A DNA stretch of 64,000 nucleotides from assembly GCA_030549775.1 (NCBI GenBank), contig CM060171.1, forward strand, positions 59,392,360 to 59,456,359. The letters are read 5' to 3'. This document shows positions 44,471 to 56,999 of this stretch, piece after piece. Under the pieces are notes generated by a model that was not told the DNA's origin, did no database searches, and saw only the letters and a list, made by a program, of their open reading frames with translations. Source of the DNA: Tamarix chinensis. Its lineage: Eukaryota > Streptophyta > Magnoliopsida > Caryophyllales > Tamaricaceae. Every line of letters starts with the position of its first letter. The first letter of the stretch is position 1. The translations under genes were made by a program, and so were the position numbers.

Positions 44471-44521
44471 GGTATTAGAAGTAGTATTTTTTCTAGTTTA
44501 AGCTATTGAATGTTGGGTTAC

Positions 44522-44542
44522 TAAGGTATGGGTCTGCCATAC
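44522..44542. other. Perfect 8-bp hairpin
   Basis: AGGTATGG, loop GTCTG, CCATACCT. It lies between the truncated LTR and the gypsy relic. Confidence 0.6.
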
Positions 44543-44619
44543 CTAGGTTATATAGTGTATAGTTGTTATGATTTTTGTTGATTTAATATATAGCAGTTTA
44601 TACCACAAAAAAATCTTCT

Positions 44620-45060
44620 ATCAAGGGGGTGCATAGATTTTTGGGATCAGATGGTTACCACTATAAGTTTGTGACAAAATTTTCTAAAATAACATGGCTA
44701 TCAACTAACTTTTTTAAGAAGGCTACATGTTTTTAGTGAGATAAGAAGTGTGGTGAAGCTTATGAGGAATTAAAGAAGCATTTAACTTCATCCCTAATGC
44801 TCACATTGTTGAGGGGGTCTAACGATTTTAAAGTATACAGTGATTCCAATAATGGTTTAAGCTATGTGCTAATCCAACATGGGAGAGTAGTGGTGTATGC
44901 TTCCCATAAACTAAAGTAGCATAAACAGAACTTAGTTGTGTATGGGTATAGGTTACCTGATCCTTGATTAGCTACTATAGTTTATCTTGCTTCAGGCATT
45001 CATTAATGCCTTCAAGCTTTGCCTTTGGGGGATCTCAGTAGATCTAAGTGCCTTACCTAC
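44620..45060 (+). pseudogene. Ty3/gypsy RT-RNase H relic
   Basis: Frames on + show HRFLGSDGYHYKFVTKFSKI, AYEELKKHLTSSLMLTLL, SNDFKVYSDSNNGLSYVLIQ and VVVYASHKLK, which is the run from RT thumb to the start of gypsy RNase H (the FxVYSDAS and YAS(R/H)xLK landmarks). The RNase H Asp is kept. Stops and missing sequence on both sides show it is a fragment. It belongs with the + strand LTR that follows. Confidence 0.8.
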
Positions 45061-45120
45061 TCTTGACATTGATGATTTACTAGGAGGTATTGATACTAAA
45101 AGGTCTGGTTATGTAAGTGG

Positions 45121-45270
45121 TTGGTTTTAGCCTAAACCTATGTCCATTATGGTTAGCTTCAGCCTAGACTTACGTTCATTGTGGTTATTTGGCTTCGTCC
45201 TAGACTTATTTCCATTGTGGTTATTAGATTTGACCTAGAATTTATGTCCCTTAGTTTGGATAAGCTTCAA
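45121..45270 (+). repeat. 35-bp short tandem repeat
   Basis: Four units of CCTAGACTTATTTCCATTG followed by TGGTTAT, starting at about 45131, 45163, 45199 and 45234. Confidence 0.75.
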
Positions 45271-45289
45271 AGGTATGTGAGACCATGGG

Positions 45290-46515
45290 ATGGTCCACAT
45301 TCCATTGCTTGATGATAATAATAATGATAAAAATTTAGAATGAATACTTGGTTAATAAATGGAATGAATACTTGGATAATGATTTGAATGAGTAATTGGA
45401 TAATGATTGGATGATAACCTGAATAATTATGTGGATAAGAAATGGGATAAGTATTTAGATGAGAATAAAATAAGGATTTGGTAGAATTAGAATATAAAAG
45501 AAAAAGAATGAAAAAGAGAAATAATGACTGTAAAGGAATAACCTAATTGATTGAGCAAGTTGGAAAACAAACCCTAGTGTTCATTTTGATAACCTACTTA
45601 GTACATGTGTGACTATATATGATATTTTACTATGATGAAAAGCATGGTGCATCTTAAATTGCCTGAGTTATGCATGGTAGTAAATCTTAATGCATTACCT
45701 GATCATGATAGAATAGGTACACTTAATTATATGGCATTGGCATGATGTATATTAAGTATGATTTTCATGACATGATAGATCCTTGTATGCTTGTGACTTT
45801 TGTTAAAGAGGTAACTGGCTTAATTAGTATATAACATATTGATGTACCCATTTGCTCTGTAACCTATTCATTCCCACAAGTAGAGGGCCATGTGCAAGTT
45901 TTTGGGGATGGCCAGTAGTGGGCCTACCTAGTCTTAGGTTTGGGCCTTGAGAGTGTGGACATTTAAAGGTTTTTATACAGCCTGTGATGGATAATGGTTT
46001 GAGAGCCCACACCCTAACTTGTTTTTTACCATAAAATCCTTGTATTTTTAGTTATATATCTCCTTGTATTTGACTATGTTGGGGATGATCAAGGTCTTTT
46101 GGCGTAAATGCTTTCTTTAAATATTTATGTACCCTTGTTACTGTGTATCAAAATGGTATGGGTAGCTAACATCTATCCTGTATTAGGTGATAACACCTCA
46201 TTTTTCCTCTGTGTGATTAGTATTTTTTTCCTTATGCACTATTTTTAAATGAAACTTTTCAGTACTGAAAAATGAGGGTATTGCAAATGGTTTAGGTTAA
46301 GATTTAGTTTAAACAATTTAGGCTAAGATAATGGAATAAATTAATTATCAACCACCAAGTTTTAGGTTTAGGTTGAGGAAAAATATTATTAACATAAATA
46401 AAGTTTAGGGTTAGGCTAAGATTTAGGATTAGAGAGTTAGGGTAGGATAGAAATATATATTTCTTCAGGTTATAATTTGGTTGAGATATTAATTTTTGGG
46501 ATTAGGTTTAGCTAA
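45290..46515 (+). mobile_element. LTR-like region, + orientation, ending GGGGTATTACA
   Basis: It contains TTCATTCCCACAAGTAG (45870), the same motif as in the other LTRs but on the opposite strand, and ends AAATTTGGGGTATTACA. It is probably the 3' LTR of the + strand gypsy relic. Its left border is unknown. GAATACTTGGATAATGA-like degenerate repeats lie at 45330-45480. Confidence 0.5.
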
Positions 46516-47910
46516 AATTTGGGGTATTACAACAATACTAGGCACCTTTCTTTATTTCTTCAACATCGTAGGAGTCACCATAAATGTAACAAAAAACCAT
46601 GTGCATTCTGTAGGTGATTTTTTACTAGCATTTAAAAGATGAGATTTATGATGCATTTCACATACCTGAAGGGGATTTACTTTTCAAATACCTAGGGTTC
46701 CCCCTTTATGGTAGGTATCTCACCAAACATCATTACCACAAACTCATTAACAATTTTACCTCAAGATTGAGATATTATCATGTTAAGTTACTTAGCTATG
46801 CAGGTAAAATGCAACTAATACAATATTTATTATGTAGCATGCGTCCTCATTAGAGCATGGTTTTCCTTATCCCAATGTACATTATCATAGAAATTAAATT
46901 ATATGTCGAAACAGCCTTTGGTCATGGATATCTGATACATCAAAGCATACACTTATGACTTGGGATTCATTTTATTACTGAAAACTAAGGGGTTTGGGGT
47001 CTTAATAACCTTCTATGGTGAAATAGGGTTGTTTTGTGTAATCTAATGTGGCAAATAGCCATGATCGAAGTGGATTCAAGCCTACTATCTTAAATGAGAA
47101 AACAGCTAGGATGTTAGGGTAAAACCTTCTACATCTTGCATATTCAAAAACTTGCATGGAGTAACAAACATATGCTAGGTAGATCTTTATCCCTTGAATT
47201 TTCCACTCATCATTTAGCAATGGAAGTAATCTATTTCCACCCCTTATGATTTAATTATACCTTCCAATAACAATGTTTGCTGGTGCTCTTTTGTATGAAA
47301 AAAATTCACTCATAAGATGTTCTTTCATTATGTGGCTTTTTATTTTAAGTAGGCTCTAAACTCATTATAAGCTTCAAGCTTATGGATTACAGGTTGATAT
47401 CATTTGTGTGCTCTAAAATGCTGCAACTAATAGTCATCTTCATATGTTCTTAAACTTCCTCTTTGCTAGGATTGTATTTCTCCCACTACTAAATAAACTA
47501 GGGTGCCAACAACAAATTACTCATTATCAATACATTATTCATTAGGAAACTATATGAGTTCAAAACCCCAAGGTCAAAAGGCAAGTCATTCAAGCCTTGG
47601 TTGCTACAACCATATATCATATATAGAGAAAGAAGAATACGATAATATTCAAAAATAAATCACAAGAACCTAGCTCCATGTAGAAATAAATCATATCTAA
47701 CATGGTTGGGAGAATGACTGGATTTAAGGATTGCAAGTTTTAGAGTCACTTGATGAAATGTATAGATGGCTTAAACTAGGAACTTTGCCTTGGTTTTTGC
47801 TTTAACCTTGAGCTCCTTTCCTTGAGTTTTTTTTTTATAATTGCTTGTGAATATCCTTTAATTTTGAGATTAATGGAATACATACATACATACTTACCCC
47901 AAAAAAAATA
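46516..47910 (+). pseudogene. LINE 3' part: reverse transcriptase thumb and zf-RVT
   Basis: A non-LTR retrotransposon relic on +. FFNIVGVTINVTKNHV, EGDLLFKYLGFPLYGRYL and SYAGKMQLIQYLL match the end of the LINE RT domain. After further stops TLMTWDSFY and RGLGS follow, and near 47390-47450 a zinc-finger-like ICVL...NSHLHMFLNFLFA, as in zf-RVT. The 3' end is probably the A-rich stretch at 47900-47912 after AATGGAATACATACATAC. RT palm is missing; the sequence starts exactly at the LTR end at 46515. Confidence 0.75.
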
Positions 47911-48167
47911 TAAAAATCAAGTATGCAGAGGGATCATCATAAACATATAGAAAATATAACAATCAACATTTCAGGACATGAATAAACTACTACTCCATGC
48001 GTAAATTATACATTGAAACTAATGTAGATGGAGAAATGAAGAAAAATAGAGGGGTGTGGTAAGCTCAATAACAACATTCAAAGAGGTCAAAATTTTGAGA
48101 ATGTGGGGAAACATATACTAACAAATGAAACCCAACTAACTTCACCTGATACATATTACATACCTTT

Positions 48168-48172
48168 CAACA
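48168..48172. repeat. Gypsy target-site duplication, left (CAACA)
   Basis: Matches 54257-54261. Confidence 0.9.
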
Positions 48173-49096
48173 TGATGCATATGAGATCCAACTTGGGTCT
48201 TGCTAGGTGTTGGTGTTCCAAGAATTATCAATACAACTAAAAAAAGAGAGAAATGAGGGAGATTTGAGAGGATAAAAATTAATTCTTGGTAACCCCTTAA
48301 ATTATTACATGTAAGAACCACCTAAGGCATAAACTCTTAGGTAAAATCTTGAAAATTTTTGCAAGATCTTTAAACTCTTACTCCTAGAGAATGAAGGAGG
48401 GCTTTCAGTTTCTAGAGAGAAAAATATGCATCTAAAAGGTAAGTTGTTCTTCTTTCATTATTTCCTTGAAACTTATAGAATAAGTATAGGATTAAAGGTT
48501 ACAAATTAACTAACTAATACATATGATCAGATCTTAAAAGAAGAAGAAAATCTACCAAATTTCTAGCCTGTGTGTTTCGGTCATGGGTAGATACTTGTGT
48601 AGATTTCGAATGTCCTCCTCTATTATCACACAGGCTAGAAATCTACAGAACAGCCATAATACACAAAAGGAAAGAGACAAAGGTCCTTTTAACCTTGTAA
48701 GTAACTTAAAGAAGTAAGAAATATCTTCTGTCCTTCCTTGTTCTTCCCCAAATATGCATTGTTCTTTTCTAGTGTTGAAAGTGACTTGACATCCAATATG
48801 ATAGGAACTTGTGGCTGATATGTGTGGTTTCCAAGGGGTGCAAACAGGCTACATTTTTTAGGGATTTTTAGGGATAAAAATGTTAAGAAAATATGGGGGA
48901 AAATATGGGGAAAATCATGGGAAAAAACTTGGCCTTAGGTGCCTTCTTTTTACACGGTTTGTAAGGTTTCCATGGCTTGAAAGGGTAAGTTTTGCTAGAT
49001 AATTAATTTTTCCAAGTAATGATAGTTTCGTGGCTCTCAAACTTGGAAAATGTAATGGTGAGATTATGATCATCAAATGGGGATGCTCCTACATCA
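48173..49096 (-). repeat. Gypsy 3' LTR
   Basis: 924 bp, TGATGCATATGAG to CCTACATCA on +. On - the purine tract AAGAATGAGAGGA lies directly before it. Confidence 0.92.
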
Positions 49097-49109
49097 TCCT
49101 CTCATTCTT

Positions 49110-50100
49110 GAAAAGCTGTCTCTTTTTTTTTTTCAAAAAGTCAATGCTAAATGTAAGGAAATAGATCTCCTACATTAAATGTGTTCTTGTGCTTTAAAGT
49201 TGGTGTGGACTTCCATGGGAAGAGGTAAGAGATTGGTGGGAGTAGTAGGGTTCACCCCTTATACTACTTCAAAGGGGGAGCATCCTATAGCATAGGTTGG
49301 TGATTAGTTGTAGGAAAACTCAGCATGTGAAAGTTTGGTGTCCCAATCCTTTAAGGATTTGTGAACTAAACTTCTAAAGAGCATTGTGAGGCTTCTATTG
49401 ATGGCCTTGGTTTTCCCATTAGTTTGTGGATGGTAAGCGATACTGAATAGAATTTTGGTACTAAATAACACTCCAAGGTCTTCTAGAAGTAGCTAAGGAA
49501 GATGGTATCCCTGCTTGAGACAATGAACTTAGGAGTACCATGTAGCCTAACTATCTCCTTGAAGAATAGATCAGTTATCATAGAGATATCATCCATTTTA
49601 TAACATGAAATAAGATGAGCCATCTTAGACAACCAATCTACCACCACCATTGTAACATAATTTTACCTTTGTGTCTTAGGAAATGTTACAATGAAGTTTA
49701 TACTCACATAATCCCATGGCTGATGTGGGATATGTAAGGGAGTACAGAGTCTTTGGTGGAAGTAACTGTTGAAATTTTGACAAATTACACACCTAGATAT
49801 TACACTTTATACATCTCCCACAAGTTTGGGCCAATGAAAATGTTCACTAAGTATATCCACTATTTTATTGATGCTGAAGTGTCTAGGAAGTCCTCCTTCA
49901 TGCACTTCCCTCACAATTATTCTCTAACAAAACATTTGAGAGTGCAAAGCTTGTTATTCTTGAATAGGACCCATATTGGATGAAAAACGACCCCTTTTTC
50001 TTGTGTTGATCCTTGAAGTAGTAGCTAAAGTATTCATCATTTTTATAGAGCTTTCTAATACACCCAAACCCCAATACGCTCAACTCTAATAAACAGAGCA
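49110..50100 (-). pseudogene. Gypsy integrase relic
   Basis: On -: [87 protein letters not shown] and CSPFEVV. These are the core and C-terminal parts of gypsy integrase, in order. Substitutions and stops break it. Confidence 0.88.
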
Positions 50101-50149
50101 TATAATATCTCCTAGAGAGTGAATATGCTACTATATTTGTGTTTCCACT

Positions 50150-50690
50150 TTTATGTTTGGCTACAAAGGAAAAAGACTGTAAAAAATTCTACCCATCTTT
50201 CATGCCTTGGATTAAGCTTGTGTTGATCATTGATGTACTTCACTGACTCACAATCCATGTGTAGCACAAATTTTTGTAGCCTCAAGTGGTGTGACCTATG
50301 ATTAAGGGCTCTCACTAAATAATAGAAATCCTTGTCATATGTGCTATAATTCAACCTACAGCCATTGAGCTTTTCACTAAAAAAAGGCAATTAGCCTCCC
50401 TTCTTGTAGTAAATCAGCTCCAATGCCCACTCCACTAGCATCACAATCAACTTTAAACAATTTTTATAAGTTAGGTAATGTTAGGATTAGTTCTTCACTT
50501 AGTTTTCCTTCGATCACCACAAAGGCATCTTGGGTCATCTGGTCCACTTGATTTCACCCTTCTTCATACATTTGGTTATAGGTGCTAATAGAGCACTAAG
50601 TCCCCTAATGAACCTCCTATACAATGAAGCTAGACCATGAAAATATCTTACTCGTGTAAGGATTATAGGATTGGGCCATACTTTGATTGA
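50150..50690 (-). pseudogene. Gypsy RNase H relic
   Basis: FFSEKLNGCRLNYSTYDKDF, LVRALNHRSHHLRLQKFVLH, MDCESVKYINDQHKLNPRH and ERWVEFF at 50151-50390 are standard gypsy RNase H sequence. Stops follow. Confidence 0.9.
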
Positions 50691-50717
50691 TTCCACCTTA
50701 GATTCATCCATGGTTAT

Positions 50718-51580
50718 TCAATTCATAAACACCACAAAACCTAGAAATGTAACCCTAGGTATAAAGAATTCACACTTCGCTAGTTTAGCATACAAATTGT
50801 GCCCTCTAAGTACTAGAAATACATGTTTGAGATGCTTTACATGTTCTTCCTCACTACAGCTATAAATAAGGATAAAATCAAAGTAAAATACTACAAATTT
50901 TCTAATCAATAGCCTAAGTATCTCATTCATAAACCTCATAAAGGTACTAGGGGTATTTTACAAACCAAAGGGCATAACCATCCACTCATAAAATCATTCC
51001 TTGGTTTTGAATGTAGTTTTCCATTCATCATCATCTATCATTCTTATTTGGTAGTAGCCACTCCTTAGGTCGATTTTGGAAAACAAGCATACATCATTCA
51101 AACAACCAACCATATCATCAAGTCTAGGTATAGGATACCTATACTTGATAGTACTGATGTTGATAACTTTACTATCAACACACATTCTCATGGTTCCATC
51201 TTCCTATGGCACAATCAAGGCAGGCATGGCATAAGGGCTAAGGGACTCCTTTATTAAACCCTTAGACAACAATTCATCTACTTACCTTTGCAACTCCAAG
51301 ATTTCCTTATGGTTGCACCTATAGGCAACCTTATTAGGGAGTTTACCATAAGGTAAAAAGTCTATTTAGTGCTCTATGCCTCTAGTGGGGGTTAATACAT
51401 GGTGTAGATCATTTGGAAATACATCACCAAACTCCTCTAACAATACCCTAACCTGTGGCTCATTAAAAACCCTCTCCTCATTATCCTCTAGGAACAACAA
51501 CAACAAGTAGATTACTTTCCCTTTTACTAAGGCCTTATATAGATAATTTTCACCTATGAGTGAGGAATTTCTACAACTCA
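50718..51580 (-). pseudogene. Gypsy reverse transcriptase relic
   Basis: Two open pieces. 50994-51191: [47 protein letters not shown] and [12 protein letters not shown]. 50718-50939: MRFMNEILR, FVVFYFDFILIYS and LYAKLAKCEFF then VTFLGFVV. The catalytic YxDD box reads YFDF (50874-50885), the second Asp replaced by Phe. The N-terminal linker (LLEEFGDVFPNDL) lies at 51366-51581. Confidence 0.92.
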
Positions 51581-51589
51581 TATCAACAT

Positions 51590-52010
51590 GAATAGGCTAA
51601 GTAGCTAAAGGGGTGAGAAAAATCTTCTTCTTAACAAAATTCAAGCAACAGATGTTCCTTTTTCCATCATGCAAAACACTTATATTGAATTTCCATGGTC
51701 TTCCCAAAAGAAAATGACAAACAGCTGTTGGAACTACATCACACACCACCTAATCTTGATAGGTTTCCCCAATGGAGCATGACACTTTCACTTGCTTTGT
51801 AACCTTCACTATGTTACCATCATTAAGCCATTATAGCTTATATGATTTATCCCTTTTTGTAGTAGGAAGACCAAGATTCTATTATATGGTGCAAGAAGAA
51901 ACATAAGCACAAATTCCTCCATCCACAAAAAGAAAACATATTTTTCCAAGTATGGTGCACTTGGATAGAAAAATATTCTCTCTTTAGGAATCATCACATT
52001 TTTCATCCTT
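51590..52010 (-). pseudogene. Gypsy protease region relic
   Basis: Lies between zinc knuckle and RT. Fragments such as LNDGNIVKVTKQVKVSCSIG are consistent with the gypsy protease-RT linker. No intact active site is seen. Confidence 0.6.
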
Positions 52011-52129
52011 AGTGTGCAACACCCTTCTAATCATCAAAGATTCTCCTAAATCCGATGGTGAAAACTCCTCTTCTCCATTAATGGCCGAGAATTCTTCCTC
52101 TTCTTCACTTTTGTCCTCTTGATTAGCTT

Positions 52130-53320
52130 CCTCCAAATCTACCATGTTCATAACCCTCTTGTTAAGGCACTCATTTTGACAATTTTCTAAACCTTGACAT
52201 TTAAAACACCTAAAAATCTTGGTTCTACTCTCAACCACCACTCATTTTCTCCTCAAATATTTTGTCAAAGGTGTGGGAGGGAGTTTAAATGGTGGAGAAA
52301 CATCCCTTGATGTGCTAGCTTCCTTGTCGGACCTCCTTATCTCACGACCATCTTCTTCTCTACTTTTTTTACCTTGATATCTAGATGATAAAGCTCATAT
52401 AAGGTATAATACCTATGCATGTCCACCTTCCTAGCTATGTCATGTCTAAGACCACCAAGGAAATGAGACATAGTGTATTCCTCTAGCTCATCCAAACTGA
52501 GCCTCATAAAGAGTTTTTCAAAATCTCTAATGTACTATACATTCAATGACTCTTGCTTCAAAGAGGAAATTTTATTTTACATGTCTTGGGGGAAAGGAGG
52601 AGGAAGGAATCTCTCCTTCATCAACTTCTTCATTTTCAAGCGAGACTTAACTTTCAATTTTCTTTTTTCTCCTCTTATGAACTTAATTCTCCTACCATAA
52701 GGAGTCATAGCCTTTTAGCTTAAGAGCCTCCACCTTAAAGGCTTTGGTGTCATAATATCCCTTGGCCTCAAATAACTATCTACAACTCAACTCTCACTCT
52801 AGAAATTATTCGGGATTATGATTGCCTTAAAAATTTGGAACCTTGGCTCTAACATCAAAAAAGTTTTCTTCTTTTTAATTATTCCTTATCCATCTCTCCA
52901 TAGAGGTCTCACTCAAGGATGAGTCTTCTCCATCCTCACTACCAATATGCTCTAAATCTCCAAGTGGTTCATGAAATGGGGGGTATTTTTGTAGGAGAGT
53001 CTTCGGTAACATTAGGGACTAATATTTCCAAGATGTTAAGTACTTTCCTCATTTCATTTTGAAGAGACTAAATGGCTTTATCCCTTCGTAAATTGTTTGT
53101 TTCCTCAAGGCTCAACCCTCTTGGTCATTAAGGTCTTCCATTGAATGATAACAAAGATAAGAAGAGAATAAGATTTGACTATAGGAAGAAAGAAAATGGG
53201 ATATGTTTCGAAGAGAAAGGGGTGGTCGGCTAGAAATTTTTTTTTATTTGTGTGTTTGGTTTAGAAAAGATTTATGAGAAGAAAAAGATAAGACCCAAAT
53301 TAATAAAACCTAAGATTTGA
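52130..53320 (-). pseudogene. Gypsy gag relic with altered zinc knuckle
   Basis: The zinc knuckle at 52167-52208 reads CFKCQGLENCQNEC, where the His of the CCHC pattern is Asn. A Glu-rich stretch follows (52030-52130). Upstream on -, 52300-53150 has capsid-like sequence in pieces. A decayed primer site (on - CTTGTTATCAAATCT, 53312-53326) separates gag from the 5' LTR. Confidence 0.75.
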
Positions 53321-53328
53321 TAACAAGT

Positions 53329-54256
53329 TGATGCATATGAGATCTAACTTGGGTCTTGCTAAGTGGTGATGTTCTAAGAAGTCTTAGAACAACTGAAAAC
53401 AAAGAGAGGAATAGGGGAGATTTGAGTGGATAAAAATTCATTATTGGTAAACATTTAAATCAATACTTGCAAGAACTACCTAAGGTGTAAACTTTTGGGA
53501 TAAATATTTTAAGATTTTTGGATGATCTTCAAACTCTTACTCCTATAGAATGAAGGATGGCTCTTAGTTTCTAGAGAGAAAAAATATGCATCCAAAAGGT
53601 AAGTTGTTTTTCTTTCATTTTATCCTTGACACTTATAGAATAAGTGTAGGATTAAATATTACAACTTAACCAACTAATAAATATGACTAGACATTAGAAG
53701 AAGAAGAAAAACTACTTAAGTTCCGGCCCATGTGTTTCGATCATGGGTGGATACTTGTGTAGATTTCAAAATCCCTCCACTATTGTCACATGATCTAATT
53801 CACACAACAACCATAATACACAAAATTAAAGAGAAAAAGGTATTTTTAATCTTGTAAGTAACAAAATGAATTAAGTAATATCCTCTAGCCCTCATTGTTC
53901 TTCCCAAATCTGTATTGTTCTTCCTAAGTGCTGAAAGTGACGTGCCATCTAATATGAGAGGGAATTGTGGCTGATTTGTGAGGCTTTTAAGGGGTGCAGA
54001 TAAGCTATGTTTTTAGGGATTTTTAGGGACAAAAATTATTAAGAAAATATGTGTAAAATATTGGGCAAAAACGTGGCCTTAGGTTCCTTCTTTTTAGTTG
54101 GTTTATGGATGAAAAAAGGAGATGATTTGCAAGGTTTGAATGGATAGGTTTTTCTAGATAATTAATTTATCCAAGTAAGAAGATTTTTGTGGCTCTCAAT
54201 CTTGAAAAATATGAATGGTGAGATTATGATAATCAAATGGGGATACTCGTCCATCA
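53329..54256 (-). repeat. Gypsy 5' LTR
   Basis: 928 bp. Pairs with 48173-49096 over its whole length, with moderate divergence that points to an old insertion. Confidence 0.92.
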
Positions 54257-54261
54257 CAACA
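54257..54261. repeat. Gypsy target-site duplication, right (CAACA)
   Basis: Matches 48168-48172. Confidence 0.9.
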
Positions 54262-54659
54262 TGTCTAACTGAGCTAAACAAATTAGCATAAATGTGTCAA
54301 AGATCGGGTACTTAGAATTCTTTGCTTAATCAAAGAAGCATATTGTGTTCATTGGCTATCACCAATAAATTGGATATTATGAACATTAATCTCATGAAGT
54401 AATGGATCAGAAGTGTTTGCTCTATGCTTTAGAACTATAGGAAATACCAACCAAACCTCAAAATCAATACTCATTGATGCCCAAATAAACAATACTAATT
54501 CACACCCAAATCAACAAATATTATCCTTAACATATAGAGAAATAAATAGTTTTTAATTAATTTCAATTGAGTTATTGAACAATGAATGAGAAATTAGGTA
54601 AAAAGTAGGGCTTGAAATGGGAAGTGAATAAATTTGGAAATTAACAACTCAATTAAGCA

Positions 54660-55145
54660 ATAGTTAGTACTTATGTTTCACTATTTTTGAATTGATGTTT
54701 GATTTTTTTTATATTCATCATACTTATGTTGCATTATTATTGTTATTATGCCTCACCATTATTGCTCTTATATTTCACTATTATTACATTTTTGTTATAT
54801 TAAATTTTTGCTACCATTTTACCATTTTTATGCTAATATTCATAAATACTTGTAGTTCAACATTATTTTGGTATGCTTTACCATTACTAAACTTATGCTT
54901 CACTATAGTTGTGTTTATGTTACACCATTTTTAGGCTCATATTTTATCACTTTTGTTCTAACATTTCATTATATACCTCTATTGAGGTTCATCATGCTTG
55001 TGTGTTATCATTACTATATTTATATCTCACCATTATTTTCCTTATGTTTACATATCTCTTGTTTCACTATATAATTCTTATGTTTCATAGTGATATAATT
55101 ATCTTTCATTATTGTACATATCTTTCATTGTAATAAATTTTATCA
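54660..55145. repeat. Degenerate CTTATGTTTCACCATTATT minisatellite
   Basis: Loose 30-45 bp units with CTTATGTTTCAC and CACCATTATTG words. The last two units (ATCATTATTGTACATATCTT) are nearly identical. Hydrophobic short frames on + arise from the repeat. Confidence 0.7.
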
Positions 55146-55599
55146 TTATTGTACATATCTTTCATTGTAATTAATTTTGATGTCGAATGTAAAGTAATAT
55201 GATGATATATAACATAATAATGGTGAAATATAAGGACATTAAACATTAATTCAATAATGATGAAACTTCAATATATACACAAGAAACACAAATTTCTTTT
55301 TTAACATCAAAAGTTTATCAAAATGGGTGTTTATTTATAGATAAAATTATGAAAACTATTATAGCATAACTTTTTCAATATTTTAATAACCTTAATTGAA
55401 GATAAACTAATTGAAAAAGTATAAAATCAATACATATATTATACTCCCCGAAACATTTTGCTAGATACTCCTAGTATGCAAGAACAAGTATAAGCCTTAC
55501 TCACATACGTTGTCTAAATGAGCATGGACACTCACCAACCTCATGTATGCTATCCAAATAATTACTCTTGCTCTTAGCTATCATGCGCAAATTTAATTA

Positions 55600-56270
55600 A
55601 ATAAAAGGGCCTGAACTAAATATCCAAAATTTGATGATTTATTTATTAACTACACCTAAAGAAGAGAAAAACCTCAACCCAAAATTAATTAAAACATCAA
55701 CCCAGACTTAATAAATATTAACCCAAAGAAAAAAAACAACCAAAACTTAAATAAATAGTAACATGAAGAAGAAAAAAATCAACCCAAATAGACATTAAAA
55801 TTAATTATTATAATTATGAAAAAAAATATGTATTTATTATAAGGAAAAAATAATCAACAATCATAGCTTAAATAAATTCCAACTTGATGAAGAATAAGCA
55901 TCAACATTATAAAGGAAAAAACATCAACCTGAACAAAGAAAACATTAATCCAAATTAAAATAAATATCAAGACAAAGGAAAAAAATCAAGCAAATTTTAA
56001 ATATACATCAATCTAAATAAAGACAAACATCAACCCAAATAACAACAGAAAAACCTAGATAAATATTAACCCAAAGAAGAAAATACATCAACCCAAAATA
56101 CTTATTATAATTAGTTAGTATAACTATAGTATAAATAAGTATTTGTTATATGAAAAAAAATTAATCAACAATTGTATCTTAAATAAATACCAAACTAAAG
56201 AAGAATAAACATAAATAAAATAAAGCAAAAACATAATAAGTAGCAACTCCTACATTTGGCAAATAAAAAA
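55600..56270. repeat. Nested tandem repeats: CATCAACCCAAA words in a 300-bp duplication
   Basis: Short units of ACATCAACCCAAATAA and ATAAATATTAACCCAAAG make up most of it. A longer block starting TTATTATAATTA recurs at about 55802 and 56102, so about 300 bp was duplicated. Confidence 0.65.
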
Positions 56271-56274
56271 GAAT

Positions 56275-56995
56275 AATAGAACAAAAGTAAGCACCATTAG
56301 ATTAAAAAATGCTATGCAGAGAAGTAATGATTATAATAATAATAAATTATTAAATATCAAAATATATATTATACCTTGAATTAATGATCAAACAACAAGG
56401 AGAGTTCTCAGTTCTCTCACTTAAGATAATATCTCAATAAATAAGGAGCACCTAGAGGAGGTGAGAAAGGGACAAAGAGATTGAATGTGGAGATGGAGAT
56501 GGCATAAGAGGAGTAGGAGTAGGAGTAGGAGTAGGCAAGGAGATAAGGAGGGGTAGATAATTCTTTTAAATATGACTATTTAGCACAATAGGTATACCTT
56601 ACAAGATGTGCCAGCATAAATAATAGAATGTACAACATATAAAGCTACTGAAAAATATTGAAACCTATATTTATATTGAAAAACATTACCTTTGTAGGAA
56701 GAAATTAACATGTAATGACATACCTATCATGACATTATTTTTTTTCCCATTCATTGTTGGTCAATAATTATTGGAATTAATTAGTATTATAATTAGGTAT
56801 TTTAATATTGATGTGGAAAAACAAAAATTAGTTGTTCAATCTCGTATTTAAATGGAATAATCACTAATGAAATATTGATTATTATTGTAATTAGGTATAT
56901 TAATTAGGGGAAACTATTTCCTATCTCTAAGACTAGTTATTTAAATAAAGTGAAATGTAGTGATATATTATTTTGGTAAGTAATTGAAAATTTTA
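56275..56995. other. AT-rich intergenic sequence
   Basis: A (GGAGTA)n run lies at about 56510-56535. Otherwise nothing is recognised. Confidence 0.4.
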
Positions 56996-56999
56996 TTAT

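Larger units (their letters stand above)
48173..54256 (-). mobile_element. Ty3/gypsy retrotransposon, complete but mutated
   Basis: 6,084 bp with paired LTRs (48173-49096 and 53329-54256) and a perfect CAACA duplication. On - the order is 5' LTR, decayed tRNA-Met primer site, gag, protease, RT, RNase H, integrase, purine tract and 3' LTR. Integrase after RNase H defines gypsy. Every domain contains stops, so it is not autonomous. Confidence 0.93.

Noticed and set aside
30379..46515. One single element spanning the whole cluster with a decayed ACAAT/ATAGT duplication
   Set aside because: The left LTR is in - and the right LTR in + orientation, and a different paired-LTR element lies between them.
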